In this document: positions 22,863-30,758 of the stretch, piece after piece
How the letters are laid out: each line of letters starts with the position of its first letter
Numbering within the stretch: the first letter of the stretch is position 1
Source: JBGSKY01 sp041740995
Lineage (GTDB): Bacteria; Planctomycetota; Planctomycetia; Pirellulales; Pirellulaceae
DNA: 31,819 bases
Direction: 5' to 3'
Assembly: GCA_041740995.1 (NCBI GenBank)
Contig: JBGSKY010000002.1
Location: 1-31,819 of the forward strand
Notes under the pieces: model-generated
Databases searched by the model: none
The model's input: the letters and a program-made list of their open reading frames with translations, nothing else
Told to the model about the DNA's origin: nothing
Program-made: the position numbers and the translations under genes

Positions 22863-23797
22863 GGCTTGTTCGGATTCAGGAATTGAAGTTGTTGATGCAG
22901 CATGATCGTTTTTTGCGGACGGAATCCATGCTCTAATGCCGCGATGATCGGCTGCTGATAAATGTATTCCAGCTCCATCGATCGGCCTGCGAGGAAATCG
23001 AGCCGCATCGATGAATCGTATGGAACCATTTGGTCCGTGTGCTCCATCATCTGGTCCACATGGCCAGCTCCGACGTCGATCTTCATCGCAGACGCCGACT
23101 GCTCGACTTCCAACATTAGATCGTACGCCAATTGACGCGAAGCAGGGTGCTGCATGATTCGATCAGTCATCGAGTTTAAGACAACCGAGAGCCCATTGAA
23201 AGGGATGTTCCACATCAACTTCCGCCATCGAGCTTTGAGTAAGTTGTCGGTCGTTGTGGTCGGAATTTTAGCTGATTGAAACAAGTCGGCCACTTGGTCA
23301 AGCCGAGCAGGCGGCAAACGTGGCGAGCGATTGTTACGACCCGCATAAGCTCCCATTTCGATTCGACCATAGGCGGAATGCCGAATATGGCCGGGACCGA
23401 TTTTGATAGAGCACAGAAAACAACAGCCGCCAATGACGCGATCGGACCCGAGTATATCAGCCGTCTTTTCTTCGACGAACAATCCGTTCTGCAAAACAAT
23501 CGCGACGGTGCTGGGCCCAATCAGTGGCGGCAATAATGTTTGCAACAATTGATCGTTGGTCGTCGATTTCGTCGCAACGATTATGTAATCGCACTTCGGG
23601 ATTTGGTCGACATTGTCGTAGACACTGACTTCAGGCAAAGTGAAATCGCCCCAAACGCTTTCGACAATCCAACCTTGCTGACGAATTTCGGCAGCATGCT
23701 CTCGAACGAGGAAGTGCACGTCATGACCGGCACGAGCGAGACAGGCTCCGTAGATTCCACCCAGCCCACCAGCACCAACGATTGCAAAGCTGCTCAT
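22859..23797 (-). CDS. panE: Ketopantoate reductase family protein (2-dehydropantoate 2-reductase-like)
   Basis: A 312-residue NADP-dependent reductase. The N-terminal Rossmann motif is GAGGLGGIYGACLARAGHDV (G8-x-G10-x-x-G13), followed by the family's VATKSTTNDQLLQTL and the substrate-side IVLQNGLFVEE. The C-terminal helical domain has the catalytic-Lys region KARWRKLMWNIPFNGLSVV near residue 190 and the closing SSMRLDFLAGRSMELEYIYQ, where the acidic and Ser residues bind ketopantoate. In pantothenate synthesis it would reduce 2-dehydropantoate to pantoate. Many genomes carry several members of this family, some with other substrates, and no other pantothenate gene is adjacent, so the exact substrate is less certain than the fold. 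Confidence 0.88.
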   Translation of the reverse strand: MSSFAIVGAGGLGGIYGACLARAGHDVHFLVREHAAEIRQQGWIVESVWGDFTLPEVSVYDNVDQIPKCDYIIVATKSTTNDQLLQTLLPPLIGPSTVAIVLQNGLFVEEKTADILGSDRVIGGCCFLCSIKIGPGHIRHSAYGRIEMGAYAGRNNRSPRLPPARLDQVADLFQSAKIPTTTTDNLLKARWRKLMWNIPFNGLSVVLNSMTDRIMQHPASRQLAYDLMLEVEQSASAMKIDVGAGHVDQMMEHTDQMVPYDSSMRLDFLAGRSMELEYIYQQPIIAALEHGFRPQKTIMLHQQLQFLNPNKP

Positions 23798-23853
23798 TAG
23801 ACCTTCAGTTTGGGTAGATCCGGGAATCGTAAAACGAAATACGCGGAAGCGTT

Positions 23854-25101
23854 CTAGCTTTTCGGAGTATCGATATTGGCTGTTGGCGGTGGATCGAGCG
23901 GAGCGGGCGGGGCTTCCACAATCGGGGTTGCCGTCGAATCGGTTGTTGAGGTTGACGGTGCAACCGATTTTGTTGGCGTCTTTGGCGGCGGTGGCGTCAC
24001 TTCGGGCTTATCGCCCGCCGTTTTAGCCTTTGGTTTCGGACGCGGCTGGAAGACCAACACCATCACCGCGCCGGCGATCGAAGTTGCAAGCGCTCCGATG
24101 AAAAGCGGCTTGATATTGCCCAGCGTCCCGGCGACTCCCATTGAAGTAATCGTGTTGATGATTGGAGCGAAACCAAAAACCAGTGGCATCACAAAGATCG
24201 GCTTGCCACCGAAATTGAAGGCATAGATGATTCCCAACGCACCAATCGCTCCGGCGGCTCCGGCGGTGATCGACCAAGCCATTCCCGACAAATTCCAATT
24301 GCCAGTATCAAAACCGGCTTGCAACATGATCAGCGGCAAGGCAACTGCGATTCCAAAATACGCAAGACCTACACAGCAAAACGGTCGAAGTCTCGAACCA
24401 CCCATGTGGCCTTGCCCGATATGCAACACCGGCCCATAAGCGCCCCAGCAAAATGCGGCGATAATCATCGAAGAAAGAATTGCCATCATGTTGGCCGCTT
24501 TTTCTTCCGTCACGGTTTCATTAACAGCCGCGGTTTGAACGACAGATGTATCAACCAAAGCGGCATTGCGCAAATTCGGTTCGTCTGCGTGCGCCAAAGT
24601 CTCGTGAACTTCCGCTACGGTTGATGAAGCCTTTGGGGCTCCTGTATCGCGGCTCATCAACACTCCGACCGCGCCACAGATGACCAAAAACAATCCGACC
24701 ATGAAGAGAAACGAAATCTGTTTGAACGTCCGGTTGATAGTCGCTGTGACCAGTGTGTTAACAACGGGTGCGAGTCCGAACACGAACGGCATCACGTAAA
24801 ACGGCTTGCCGCCAAAATTCAGCGCTAAAATAATTCCTAACGCTCCCAGCGCTCCGACTGTTCCAGCCAAAAGGGAAAGCAGCGTACCGACCAAAGACCA
24901 ATGCCCTTTTTCACCCTTCTGCGACAATAAAGCGCCAGGGATCAAGACGGCGATTAAAAAATAGGCCAGTCCGACGCCAACAAACGGCCGTAACGACGAG
25001 TGATCCATCGCGTCCTGGCCGAAGTGCAGCAGCACGCCATAAACGCCCCACGAAAGGAAGGTCACAGCAGTAAATAAAAGGACTAAAGGGAGTCGGATCA
25101 T
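23854..25101 (-). CDS. Multi-span membrane protein with internal duplication (transporter-like)
   Basis: A 415-residue integral membrane protein starting at ATG 25101; the frame is open to 25209, but that adds a polar stretch before the first helix. Residues 1-150 and 205-352 are tandem copies of one unit: TFLSWGVYGVLLHFGQDAM/AFCWGAYGPVLHIGQGHM, SSLRPFVGVGLAYF/SRLRPFCCVGLAYF, NFGGKPFYVMPFVFGLAPVVNT/NFGGKPIFVMPLVFGFAPIINT. Each unit has about five hydrophobic helices, giving about ten in total. A polar, acidic linker of about 55 residues joins them, and a Pro/Thr-rich tail of about 60 residues ends the protein. Ten helices in two repeats recall the drug/metabolite transporter superfamily, but I see no named family motif. 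The substrate is unknown. Confidence 0.82.
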   Translation of the reverse strand: MIRLPLVLLFTAVTFLSWGVYGVLLHFGQDAMDHSSLRPFVGVGLAYFLIAVLIPGALLSQKGEKGHWSLVGTLLSLLAGTVGALGALGIILALNFGGKPFYVMPFVFGLAPVVNTLVTATINRTFKQISFLFMVGLFLVICGAVGVLMSRDTGAPKASSTVAEVHETLAHADEPNLRNAALVDTSVVQTAAVNETVTEEKAANMMAILSSMIIAAFCWGAYGPVLHIGQGHMGGSRLRPFCCVGLAYFGIAVALPLIMLQAGFDTGNWNLSGMAWSITAGAAGAIGALGIIYAFNFGGKPIFVMPLVFGFAPIINTITSMGVAGTLGNIKPLFIGALATSIAGAVMVLVFQPRPKPKAKTAGDKPEVTPPPPKTPTKSVAPSTSTTDSTATPIVEAPPAPLDPPPTANIDTPKS

Positions 25102-25352
25102 GGTTTCATTGTCGTTTGAAAGGGCGGCGGCGAGACAAATCGACTCGCGTCGGAGCTGAATTGTACTTTGTCCGAGAAATTCGCCCACCGCGAAGCTGAG
25201 AATTTGCAACCTTGGCGGTTACGAACTACTATTCAAATTGCTCCGGTCAGGACGGCTGAACGCCGCGCATGGGCGTCGTCGATCGGACAGCATTCTCGCA
25301 GCATGTGGTTGCAAGTTGGGCATCTTTGTTAATCGGATTCGGAAAAACGGGT

Positions 25353-26075
25353 ATGAAACGCTTCTTCGCATTGCTTTCGGCTACGTTCTTGGTCGCTTGC
25401 AACTATTCCCCTTCGGCCCAGGCACAGAGCGTCTTGGATGATGCTTATGGTCGCGGCGTCCACGCTTACTATGCCGGTCAAACAGATCGAGCGCTGGAGT
25501 GGTTGGACCTAGCGATCAGTTCCGACAGCAAAGACCCTCGCGTCTATTACTATCATGGGCTTGCAACCATTCGACAGGCCGGTGGCAACATCGACGCGGG
25601 GCTAGGCGACTTTGAAACAGCCGCCGATATGGAAATCAATTCCGGACGCGTGGTGAACGTCAGTGCCGCGCTTGAGCGAATTCAAGGTTCAGTTCGGCAT
25701 CAAATCGAAGATATTCGCCTGCGAACAAAAGTGGCGAACAAAGATCGCTTGCCAAGCGTCCCAATGACTCCCGTTGTCCCACGCGAAATGGGCCGCGACG
25801 CCGATCCGTTCGTCGGCGGTTCGAGTATGACTGGCGGCGAACCAGAAGTGATGACCCCCAAACCACGTCCAACAACGCCTGCACCGGCTACTGGTTCCGA
25901 CCCGTTCGGCGCATCGAGCGAACCTGCAACAACGCCACCATCGGACCCATTCGGAACTAGTCCTGCCCCAGCTGCAGGTGATGACCCGTTTGGGAGCACT
26001 TCACCAAGCCCATTCGGTGGTGACGCAGCCAGCGATCCTTTCGGTGACGATTCCGGTAGCCCCTTTAGCAACTAA
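25353..26075 (+). CDS. TPR-like lipoprotein with DPFG-repeat tail
   Basis: A 240-residue protein starting at ATG 25353 (open frame from 25269). MKRFFALLSATFLVAC gives a lipobox (LVAC, Cys16), so it is probably lipid-anchored; a signal peptidase I site at AQA-QS is the alternative. Residues about 26-110 are helical and TPR-like: DDAYGRGVHAYYAGQTDRALEWLDLAISSDSKDPRVYYYHGLATIRQAG, then GLGDFETAADMEINSGRVVN. The C-terminal 90 residues are disordered and Pro/Thr/Ser-rich with repeated DPFG or SPFG tetrapeptides, at least six. Such short Phe motifs often serve as binding peptides for a partner. It is divergent from the membrane-protein gene, with about 250 bp between them. The function is unknown. 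Confidence 0.8.
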   Translation: MKRFFALLSATFLVACNYSPSAQAQSVLDDAYGRGVHAYYAGQTDRALEWLDLAISSDSKDPRVYYYHGLATIRQAGGNIDAGLGDFETAADMEINSGRVVNVSAALERIQGSVRHQIEDIRLRTKVANKDRLPSVPMTPVVPREMGRDADPFVGGSSMTGGEPEVMTPKPRPTTPAPATGSDPFGASSEPATTPPSDPFGTSPAPAAGDDPFGSTSPSPFGGDAASDPFGDDSGSPFSN

Positions 26076-26087
26076 AAAGTCACCGTT

Positions 26088-26165
26088 TTAGCGGAACGAA
26101 ACTAGCTAAGTAGAATCCCTCTGTGAGCGAAAGAACCAGAGGGCTTGTGCACTACCGCTACGAAT
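26088..26165 (+). repeat. R1 hairpin repeat, shortened copy c
   Basis: A 78-bp element with R1 ends (TTAGCGGAACG at the left, CTACCGCTACGAAT at the right) and the middle AAAGAACCAGAGGGCTTGTG. The left arm is diverged and partly lost (AAACTAGCTAAGTAGAATCC), so the hairpin is weaker than in copies a and b. It lies 12 bp after the lipoprotein stop, between convergent genes. Confidence 0.8.
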
Positions 26166-26215
26166 CGAATCGGTAACGAGTTCGTGAAACGCTTTCGACA
26201 AGCGTCGCGTCTAAT

Positions 26216-26761
26216 TCATTTCGAGGCCGTCGAAGTGGCGGTCTGAGGCGGCAATAATTTGTCGATGAATGGATAGACTCGCGGTGGGTAATCGAGCACT
26301 AAGACAGTGGACGTGACTTTGCCAATCAGACCGCTTAACAAGTCACCCATTGTACGGTCCTCAACGATGAATTCATCGATCTGTTGCTGCTGAACAGAAG
26401 TCAGCGACATCTCGGTTTGCTTCGCGTCGCTAACATTGGCAACCATCTTTTCGTAAGCATCGAAAAGTTCTGGGAACTGACGGGCTTGATTGTCGTAAAT
26501 CGCAGTTTTGTCATACCGCTTGCGTTGTTCTAGCCATTCCGCTGCGAGCGCGTCCGTCGGAGTCTCTTGGGCAGCTTGATCAACGATTTCGAATCGCGAT
26601 TCCAGCGACTCAGCAACGCGCGGCCACTTCTGGCGCAGCAATTCGATTTGTTCCGAAATAGCGGTCAATCGCTCGTTGAGTGTCAGCCCAAAAACCAAAA
26701 GAACGCCGACACCGATGGCGAAGAGGACAGTGAATGATCGACCGCCGAAGCGAATTGCCAT
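26216..26761 (-). CDS. Membrane-anchored coiled-coil protein of unknown function
   Basis: A 181-residue protein with one hydrophobic helix at residues 9-28 (SFTVLFAIGVGVLLVFGLTL) after a basic start, so the bulk is probably periplasmic. Residues 29-75 look like a coiled coil (NERLTAISEQIELLRQKWPRVAESLESRFEIV), followed by charged helices to about 140 and a short hydrophobic segment (GKVTSTVLVLDYPPRVYPFIDKL). No domain is recognised. It is last in a run of minus-strand genes behind the Gfo/Idh oxidoreductase, with a 92-bp gap containing a perfect palindrome, so membership in the same transcript is uncertain. Confidence 0.7.
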   Translation of the reverse strand: MAIRFGGRSFTVLFAIGVGVLLVFGLTLNERLTAISEQIELLRQKWPRVAESLESRFEIVDQAAQETPTDALAAEWLEQRKRYDKTAIYDNQARQFPELFDAYEKMVANVSDAKQTEMSLTSVQQQQIDEFIVEDRTMGDLLSGLIGKVTSTVLVLDYPPRVYPFIDKLLPPQTATSTASK

Positions 26762-26809
26762 ACTAAAATTTCAATCTGAAATGACCTTTGGCAACCGAGT
26801 TTTAAGCGG

Positions 26810-26833
26810 TAGGCCAGGACCGGTCCTGGCCTA
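26810..26833. repeat. Perfect 24-bp palindrome, copy 2 of 2
   Basis: TAGGCCAGGACC followed by its exact reverse complement. The central 18 bases equal the palindrome at 2992-3009. It lies between the oxidoreductase stop and the start of the coiled-coil gene. Confidence 0.85.
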
Positions 26834-26853
26834 TGTCAACTCGCTGCGGTGAG

Positions 26854-28656
26854 CTACACCTTGTAGTCAGCGAGTTCTTGCATTTCGCGTTTGACGTCGC
26901 TGCCGTCAGGAGTTTTGTCGCTGTCGATTTCGAACCACTCTTCATCGAACTTGACATATCCCGCTTCGCCGCTCAAGCCGCGTTGAATCGCAACATTGGT
27001 CGTCAGTGCGATAACGGCATCGCCCATCGCGACCTTGGGGTAACATCGCGGTTTGTTTTCAGGGGACGGGTTTCGTATACAGTACGCCCAGTGTTCGATT
27101 TCTTCAGTATAACCTCGGCTGATCGGTCCCGATGCGGCCGCTTTGGCGACCGGCGCCGCCGATCCACCACTAGCTTGCGTGTCAAGTGCATATCCTCCGC
27201 CGGCGGCTTTGACACCGACCGATGAACTGGTGTCCGAATCGGCGTACAGCATGACTTCCTGTTCTTTGTCCAAAATCATCGTGCCTTTGGTGCCCATGAC
27301 GATTTCGCCATAACCGCCGTAGCCATTACCGTTGATAGTTGAGTATGTGACGACAATCTTCTTGCTCGGATCGACTCGGTACGGATCGATGATGTTGTCG
27401 CCTTTTGTCGTCGGATAACCAACATCGAAGCGACCGTCGTAAGTCGGACCAGGGAACTCGAACGAGCAGTAGACGTGATCTTCAGCTTCTCGATCATTCG
27501 GGAATATGTGTCGGCCGCCGATCGCGTGAACGGTCAGCGGGTGAGCCTTCTTGCCGTCTTCGCGGAGTGCTGAACAGAATATGCTGGCCGCGTCCAATTG
27601 GTGCGATCCCAATTCAGCCATCAAGCCACCGCCTGTTCGTTCCCACAATCGCCAGCGAATCAGCTCTTCCAAAGCACTGCGCTCGCGACCGGTGTCAAGC
27701 ATCTTGGTTGTGTAACCGGCGGCTTTGGCGTCGACTTCTTTGTCTTGGTTCCAGGCTGCCCACTGAGCAACTCGGCGTTCGAGGTCTTCGATGTCAGCCG
27801 GGCTCTTTGCCGCTTTCAATTGTCCCTCAAGACTCTTAAGCTGTGACGCAATTTTGTCGACGCTCTTGCCCGACGGATCAATTTCACCGCCAGGAATCGG
27901 TGGCGACCAAGAATCGCTGCCTGGCAAATTGCCGCGATGCCATTGAGCGCGGATGTGATGCAACTGGCCGAGGATTCCGCCCTTGATCAAATGAACTGCG
28001 TTGTCATAGAGCACGCTATAATGCCGTTGATGGCCCGTGGCAAGATGGATTTGTTGGCCATCGTTGGTCTTTAATTCGTCAGCGAATCGTGCTAACGCTT
28101 TGCATTGGGCAACGTTGTGCGCCATCAGTTTTTCTGTCAGCACGTGCAGCCCAGCCTTCATCGCTTGAACAGCAATTGGAGCATGCAAATGCAGCGGCAA
28201 CGCGATAATGACCGCTTCGAGATCCTTCTGCTTGAGCATCTCGCCGATGGCCGATGGGCCCTTGTAGACCTTAACGTTCTTTTGAGCTTCATCGATCGAC
28301 GCGTAGCCAGCCTTTTTGATCAAGCCGGGGCGAGCTGAAATCGCTGCCGGTGAAGACCAGTCGCCGTGAAACGCACGGTGAATCGAGAAGGGGCGGATGT
28401 CAGCAATCGCCACGACTTGAACATAGTCCGGCGAACAGCCACCGATCAGCACGTTGCCTTCATCGCCCGTACCGATGACTCCTACACGAACTGGGTCGTT
28501 TACCTTGCTGTACCCAAAGTACATCGCACCAAGTCCAGCGCCTGAGACAGCCCCAGCGGCGACGATGCCTTGCATGAACTCGCGGCGGGTGAACCCAATC
28601 GCCTCGTCGAAGTTGTTAATGCCGGTGGTTTTTTCTTCTGGCGTAAGCTGGTCCAT
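26854..28656 (-). CDS. Gfo/Idh/MocA family oxidoreductase with twin-arginine signal
   Basis: A 600-residue NAD(P)-dependent oxidoreductase, longer than the usual 350-450. A twin-arginine signal is visible at residues 28-50 (FTRREFMQGIVAAGAVSGAGLGA), so the folded, cofactor-loaded protein is exported. The Rossmann fold starts VRVGVIGTGDEGNVLIGG. The family Lys appears in TEKLMAHNV in place of the common EKPxA. The C-terminal alpha/beta domain holds GGGLMAELGSHQLDAASIF, the usual His-containing substrate region. A helical insertion of about 90 residues, with a coiled-coil look (QLKSLEGQLKAAKSPADIEDLERR), precedes it and explains the length. Relatives act on sugars or inositols; many copies in planctomycetes serve polysaccharide breakdown. 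The upstream DoxX-like gene, 156 bp away on the same strand, may be a redox partner. Confidence 0.92.
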   Translation of the reverse strand: MDQLTPEEKTTGINNFDEAIGFTRREFMQGIVAAGAVSGAGLGAMYFGYSKVNDPVRVGVIGTGDEGNVLIGGCSPDYVQVVAIADIRPFSIHRAFHGDWSSPAAISARPGLIKKAGYASIDEAQKNVKVYKGPSAIGEMLKQKDLEAVIIALPLHLHAPIAVQAMKAGLHVLTEKLMAHNVAQCKALARFADELKTNDGQQIHLATGHQRHYSVLYDNAVHLIKGGILGQLHHIRAQWHRGNLPGSDSWSPPIPGGEIDPSGKSVDKIASQLKSLEGQLKAAKSPADIEDLERRVAQWAAWNQDKEVDAKAAGYTTKMLDTGRERSALEELIRWRLWERTGGGLMAELGSHQLDAASIFCSALREDGKKAHPLTVHAIGGRHIFPNDREAEDHVYCSFEFPGPTYDGRFDVGYPTTKGDNIIDPYRVDPSKKIVVTYSTINGNGYGGYGEIVMGTKGTMILDKEQEVMLYADSDTSSSVGVKAAGGGYALDTQASGGSAAPVAKAAASGPISRGYTEEIEHWAYCIRNPSPENKPRCYPKVAMGDAVIALTTNVAIQRGLSGEAGYVKFDEEWFEIDSDKTPDGSDVKREMQELADYKV

Positions 28657-28812
28657 TTTGGGAAGGCCTCAAAAGCAGGGGGAGCGGATAATTTTGGTTA
28701 GTCTAAAATGTCAATTGTCTGAGTATTGCTACGACCGAATGATCGACGCGGCTCAACCGCGAAGTTGACTTGAACAAGAGTATTATTGTGCAAGCCAGTC
28801 AACGTTTCTTTG

Positions 28813-29757
28813 TTACGCCGCACTGAGATTTGGCTTGGCGGCAGCCTGGGTTTTCTTCTTCGAGCGGTGCCAAAATGCCCATGGGATGAAATCTAGACCA
28901 GCGTAACGACCGGCATCGGAAAACGCGATGACGAAGCAAGCAAGTGCCTCGATCGCTTGATAGTAAGTCGGTTGAGCCCCTGGATAGCCTGGGAATTGTG
29001 TCAGCACGACGGAAACCAAGAACAAGCCGCCAGCAACTCCCGCGACCGGAGTCAACAAACCGATCATCAACAAAATCCCGACAACCATATCGAAAATCGG
29101 AATGATCTTGTCGACCGTTTTCGTATCGAGGGCTTTTGCTCCACCCAAGCTGACAGGCACCTCGCCAATGCTGGCTCGCTGTTGTTCGGTCGCGATGCTG
29201 GCAAGTTGAGAGCTGAGCAATTTCGCAGCCAAATCCACTTCTTTGAGGGCCGGCTTGACCGACGCTTTCCATTTCGATTCGATATCGGTCCGCTGTCCAG
29301 CTAATGAAGCGACGCCAGTTTCCAACCAGCCAGCACCGCGTGTTTTGTCTTTGTCGAGCGATTGGATTCGATCGAAACCCATGCGATACTCGCGAATCTC
29401 TTTTCCGTAACTGGCCCACACCGAGCCGATGTTTTCTTTTGCCGCTGCGACGGCCTTATCTTTTTTAGCGACTTGTTCTTCGTTGAAACCATAAACTTTT
29501 GCAGCGCGATTGCCATACTCATCAAACTTTGAGATCAACAGATCGTAATCAGTTCGAATTCGACCATCGCTATCGTTCAACATCGATTGAAACATCGGTG
29601 CCAGCGGTCCAACTGAAGCCCCTAGGAAGCCGGCGGACGAAAAATCGCCAGAACGAACTTTCGCGACGCCTTCCATATAGAAATGCCAGCCCACGCAAAC
29701 TCGCAACGCAACCAAGCCGACAATGGCCAACATTCCCAAACGGTTATAAGAGGGCAT
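28813..29757 (-). CDS. DoxX-family membrane protein with a large soluble insertion
   Basis: A 314-residue protein starting at ATG 29757; the frame is open to 29856, but the later start puts the first helix near the N-terminus. DoxX proteins usually have four helices in about 130-150 residues. Here helix 1 (residues 8-27, LAIVGLVALRVCVGWHFYMEGVAKV) is separated from helices 2-4 (about 215-290: IFDMVVGILLMIGLLTPVAGVAGGLFLVSVVL, ALACFVIAFSDAGRYAGLDF) by about 185 soluble residues with strongly charged, coiled-coil-like helices (EEQVAKKDKAVAAAKENIGSVW, DLAAKLLSSQLASIATEQQR). The GLDF-x-PW end and the GLL-x-TP turn fit DoxX. The family is linked to membrane redox reactions such as quinone reduction. 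The charged C-terminal tail is likely cytoplasmic. It lies upstream of the oxidoreductase gene. Confidence 0.85.
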   Translation of the reverse strand: MPSYNRLGMLAIVGLVALRVCVGWHFYMEGVAKVRSGDFSSAGFLGASVGPLAPMFQSMLNDSDGRIRTDYDLLISKFDEYGNRAAKVYGFNEEQVAKKDKAVAAAKENIGSVWASYGKEIREYRMGFDRIQSLDKDKTRGAGWLETGVASLAGQRTDIESKWKASVKPALKEVDLAAKLLSSQLASIATEQQRASIGEVPVSLGGAKALDTKTVDKIIPIFDMVVGILLMIGLLTPVAGVAGGLFLVSVVLTQFPGYPGAQPTYYQAIEALACFVIAFSDAGRYAGLDFIPWAFWHRSKKKTQAAAKPNLSAA

Positions 29758-30024
29758 AACTTTTAGATTCTGATCGATAACTCGGGAGGAAAATATTAGT
29801 AGTCGAGCCGCGTCCACTCGATTAAATAACGTTTGTCGGTTAACCGACGCTAGCAACTTCGATTTAACAATTTACTCGAATGCGGCAGCTCTATTGTACG
29901 CTTCTTGCGCTTCAACCCGTTATTATGAACTGAACCGCGACATTAGCCAAGCGTAGATCGGCCAGATGCGGCGAATTACCCCGTCAACGACTAAGCGAAG
30001 TCGATAGTCTGGGAGCAAGACGCT

Positions 30025-30564
30025 CTATTCAGGTTTGTCGGCAGGTTTATCGGCAGAAAGTTTTTCGATTTTTCCGAAAAGATGGCCACCTTTGCTGCCA
30101 TGCTGCCAAGTCCCCGCGTAACGGTCTCCGTCAAAAAGCACGCTGGCCGAGAACGTACCCAATCCAGGGATAAAAAGTTCCTGCATCGAAATGACTGGCG
30201 TCTTTCCAGCCCATTTAACAGGAACGGCGATTGGTACCGTGATATCTTTGTCGCCATAAGCGATCCGAGTTTGCATGCCCCACAATCCGTCTTCTAATTT
30301 AGTAACGTTGCGAATCTCATATCGTTCGGCTTTGCCTTCGGCGCCACCGCCATCAATTGTGAAAAATCCGGTTAAGACCGAATTGTTCATTAGTGCCAGA
30401 AACGCGGCGTCCAGTTCGCTTTGCTCGGAGGGCGATTTTGACGCCGCCGGAAGCTCTGCCGTCTCTTCCGCGCGACTTCCACTTGCCAGCAGACTACAGA
30501 AGCAGCATGTCGCGATGATAAATGCGAAGCCGGTAAACCGAAGATTGCGATCTAAATGATTCAT
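30025..30564 (-). CDS. Secreted protein of unknown function
   Basis: A 179-residue protein starting at ATG 30564; a longer frame is open to 30681, but this start gives a signal peptide (RFTGFAFIIATCCFCSLLASGSRA, cut near residue 33). The mature region has a Ser/Glu-rich spacer, then a compact beta-rich part: FLALMNNSVLTGFFTIDG, AERYEIRNVTKLEDGLWGMQTRIAYGDKDITVPIAVPVKWAGKTPVISM, FSASVLFDGDRYAGTWQHGSKGGHLFGKI. The GDRYAGTW-x-H-x-x-x-GGHLFG segment recalls lipocalin-like or copper-resistance-type beta barrels, but I cannot name the family. It is divergent from the flavoprotein gene, about 195 bp apart. Confidence 0.75.
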   Translation of the reverse strand: MNHLDRNLRFTGFAFIIATCCFCSLLASGSRAEETAELPAASKSPSEQSELDAAFLALMNNSVLTGFFTIDGGGAEGKAERYEIRNVTKLEDGLWGMQTRIAYGDKDITVPIAVPVKWAGKTPVISMQELFIPGLGTFSASVLFDGDRYAGTWQHGSKGGHLFGKIEKLSADKPADKPE

Positions 30565-30758
30565 GATAAAACGTGATACTTTGATGGAAGATGGCGAGTG
30601 CCAGAAGACTGCCGTCCAAATACTGATGGGCGGTTCTGATTGTCGTATTTTAATGCCTAAGAAACAATAACCCGCTAACAATTACCTTTCATTCAGCCAA
30701 GAAAAATCGACGTGGCTGATTGACTGGAACTAAAACTCAGCAGACTGATTGGACCGCA

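Noticed and set aside
28799..29419. 206-residue minus-strand frame
   Set aside because: It is a shifted reading of the DoxX-like gene, rich in Arg and Cys and lacking helices.
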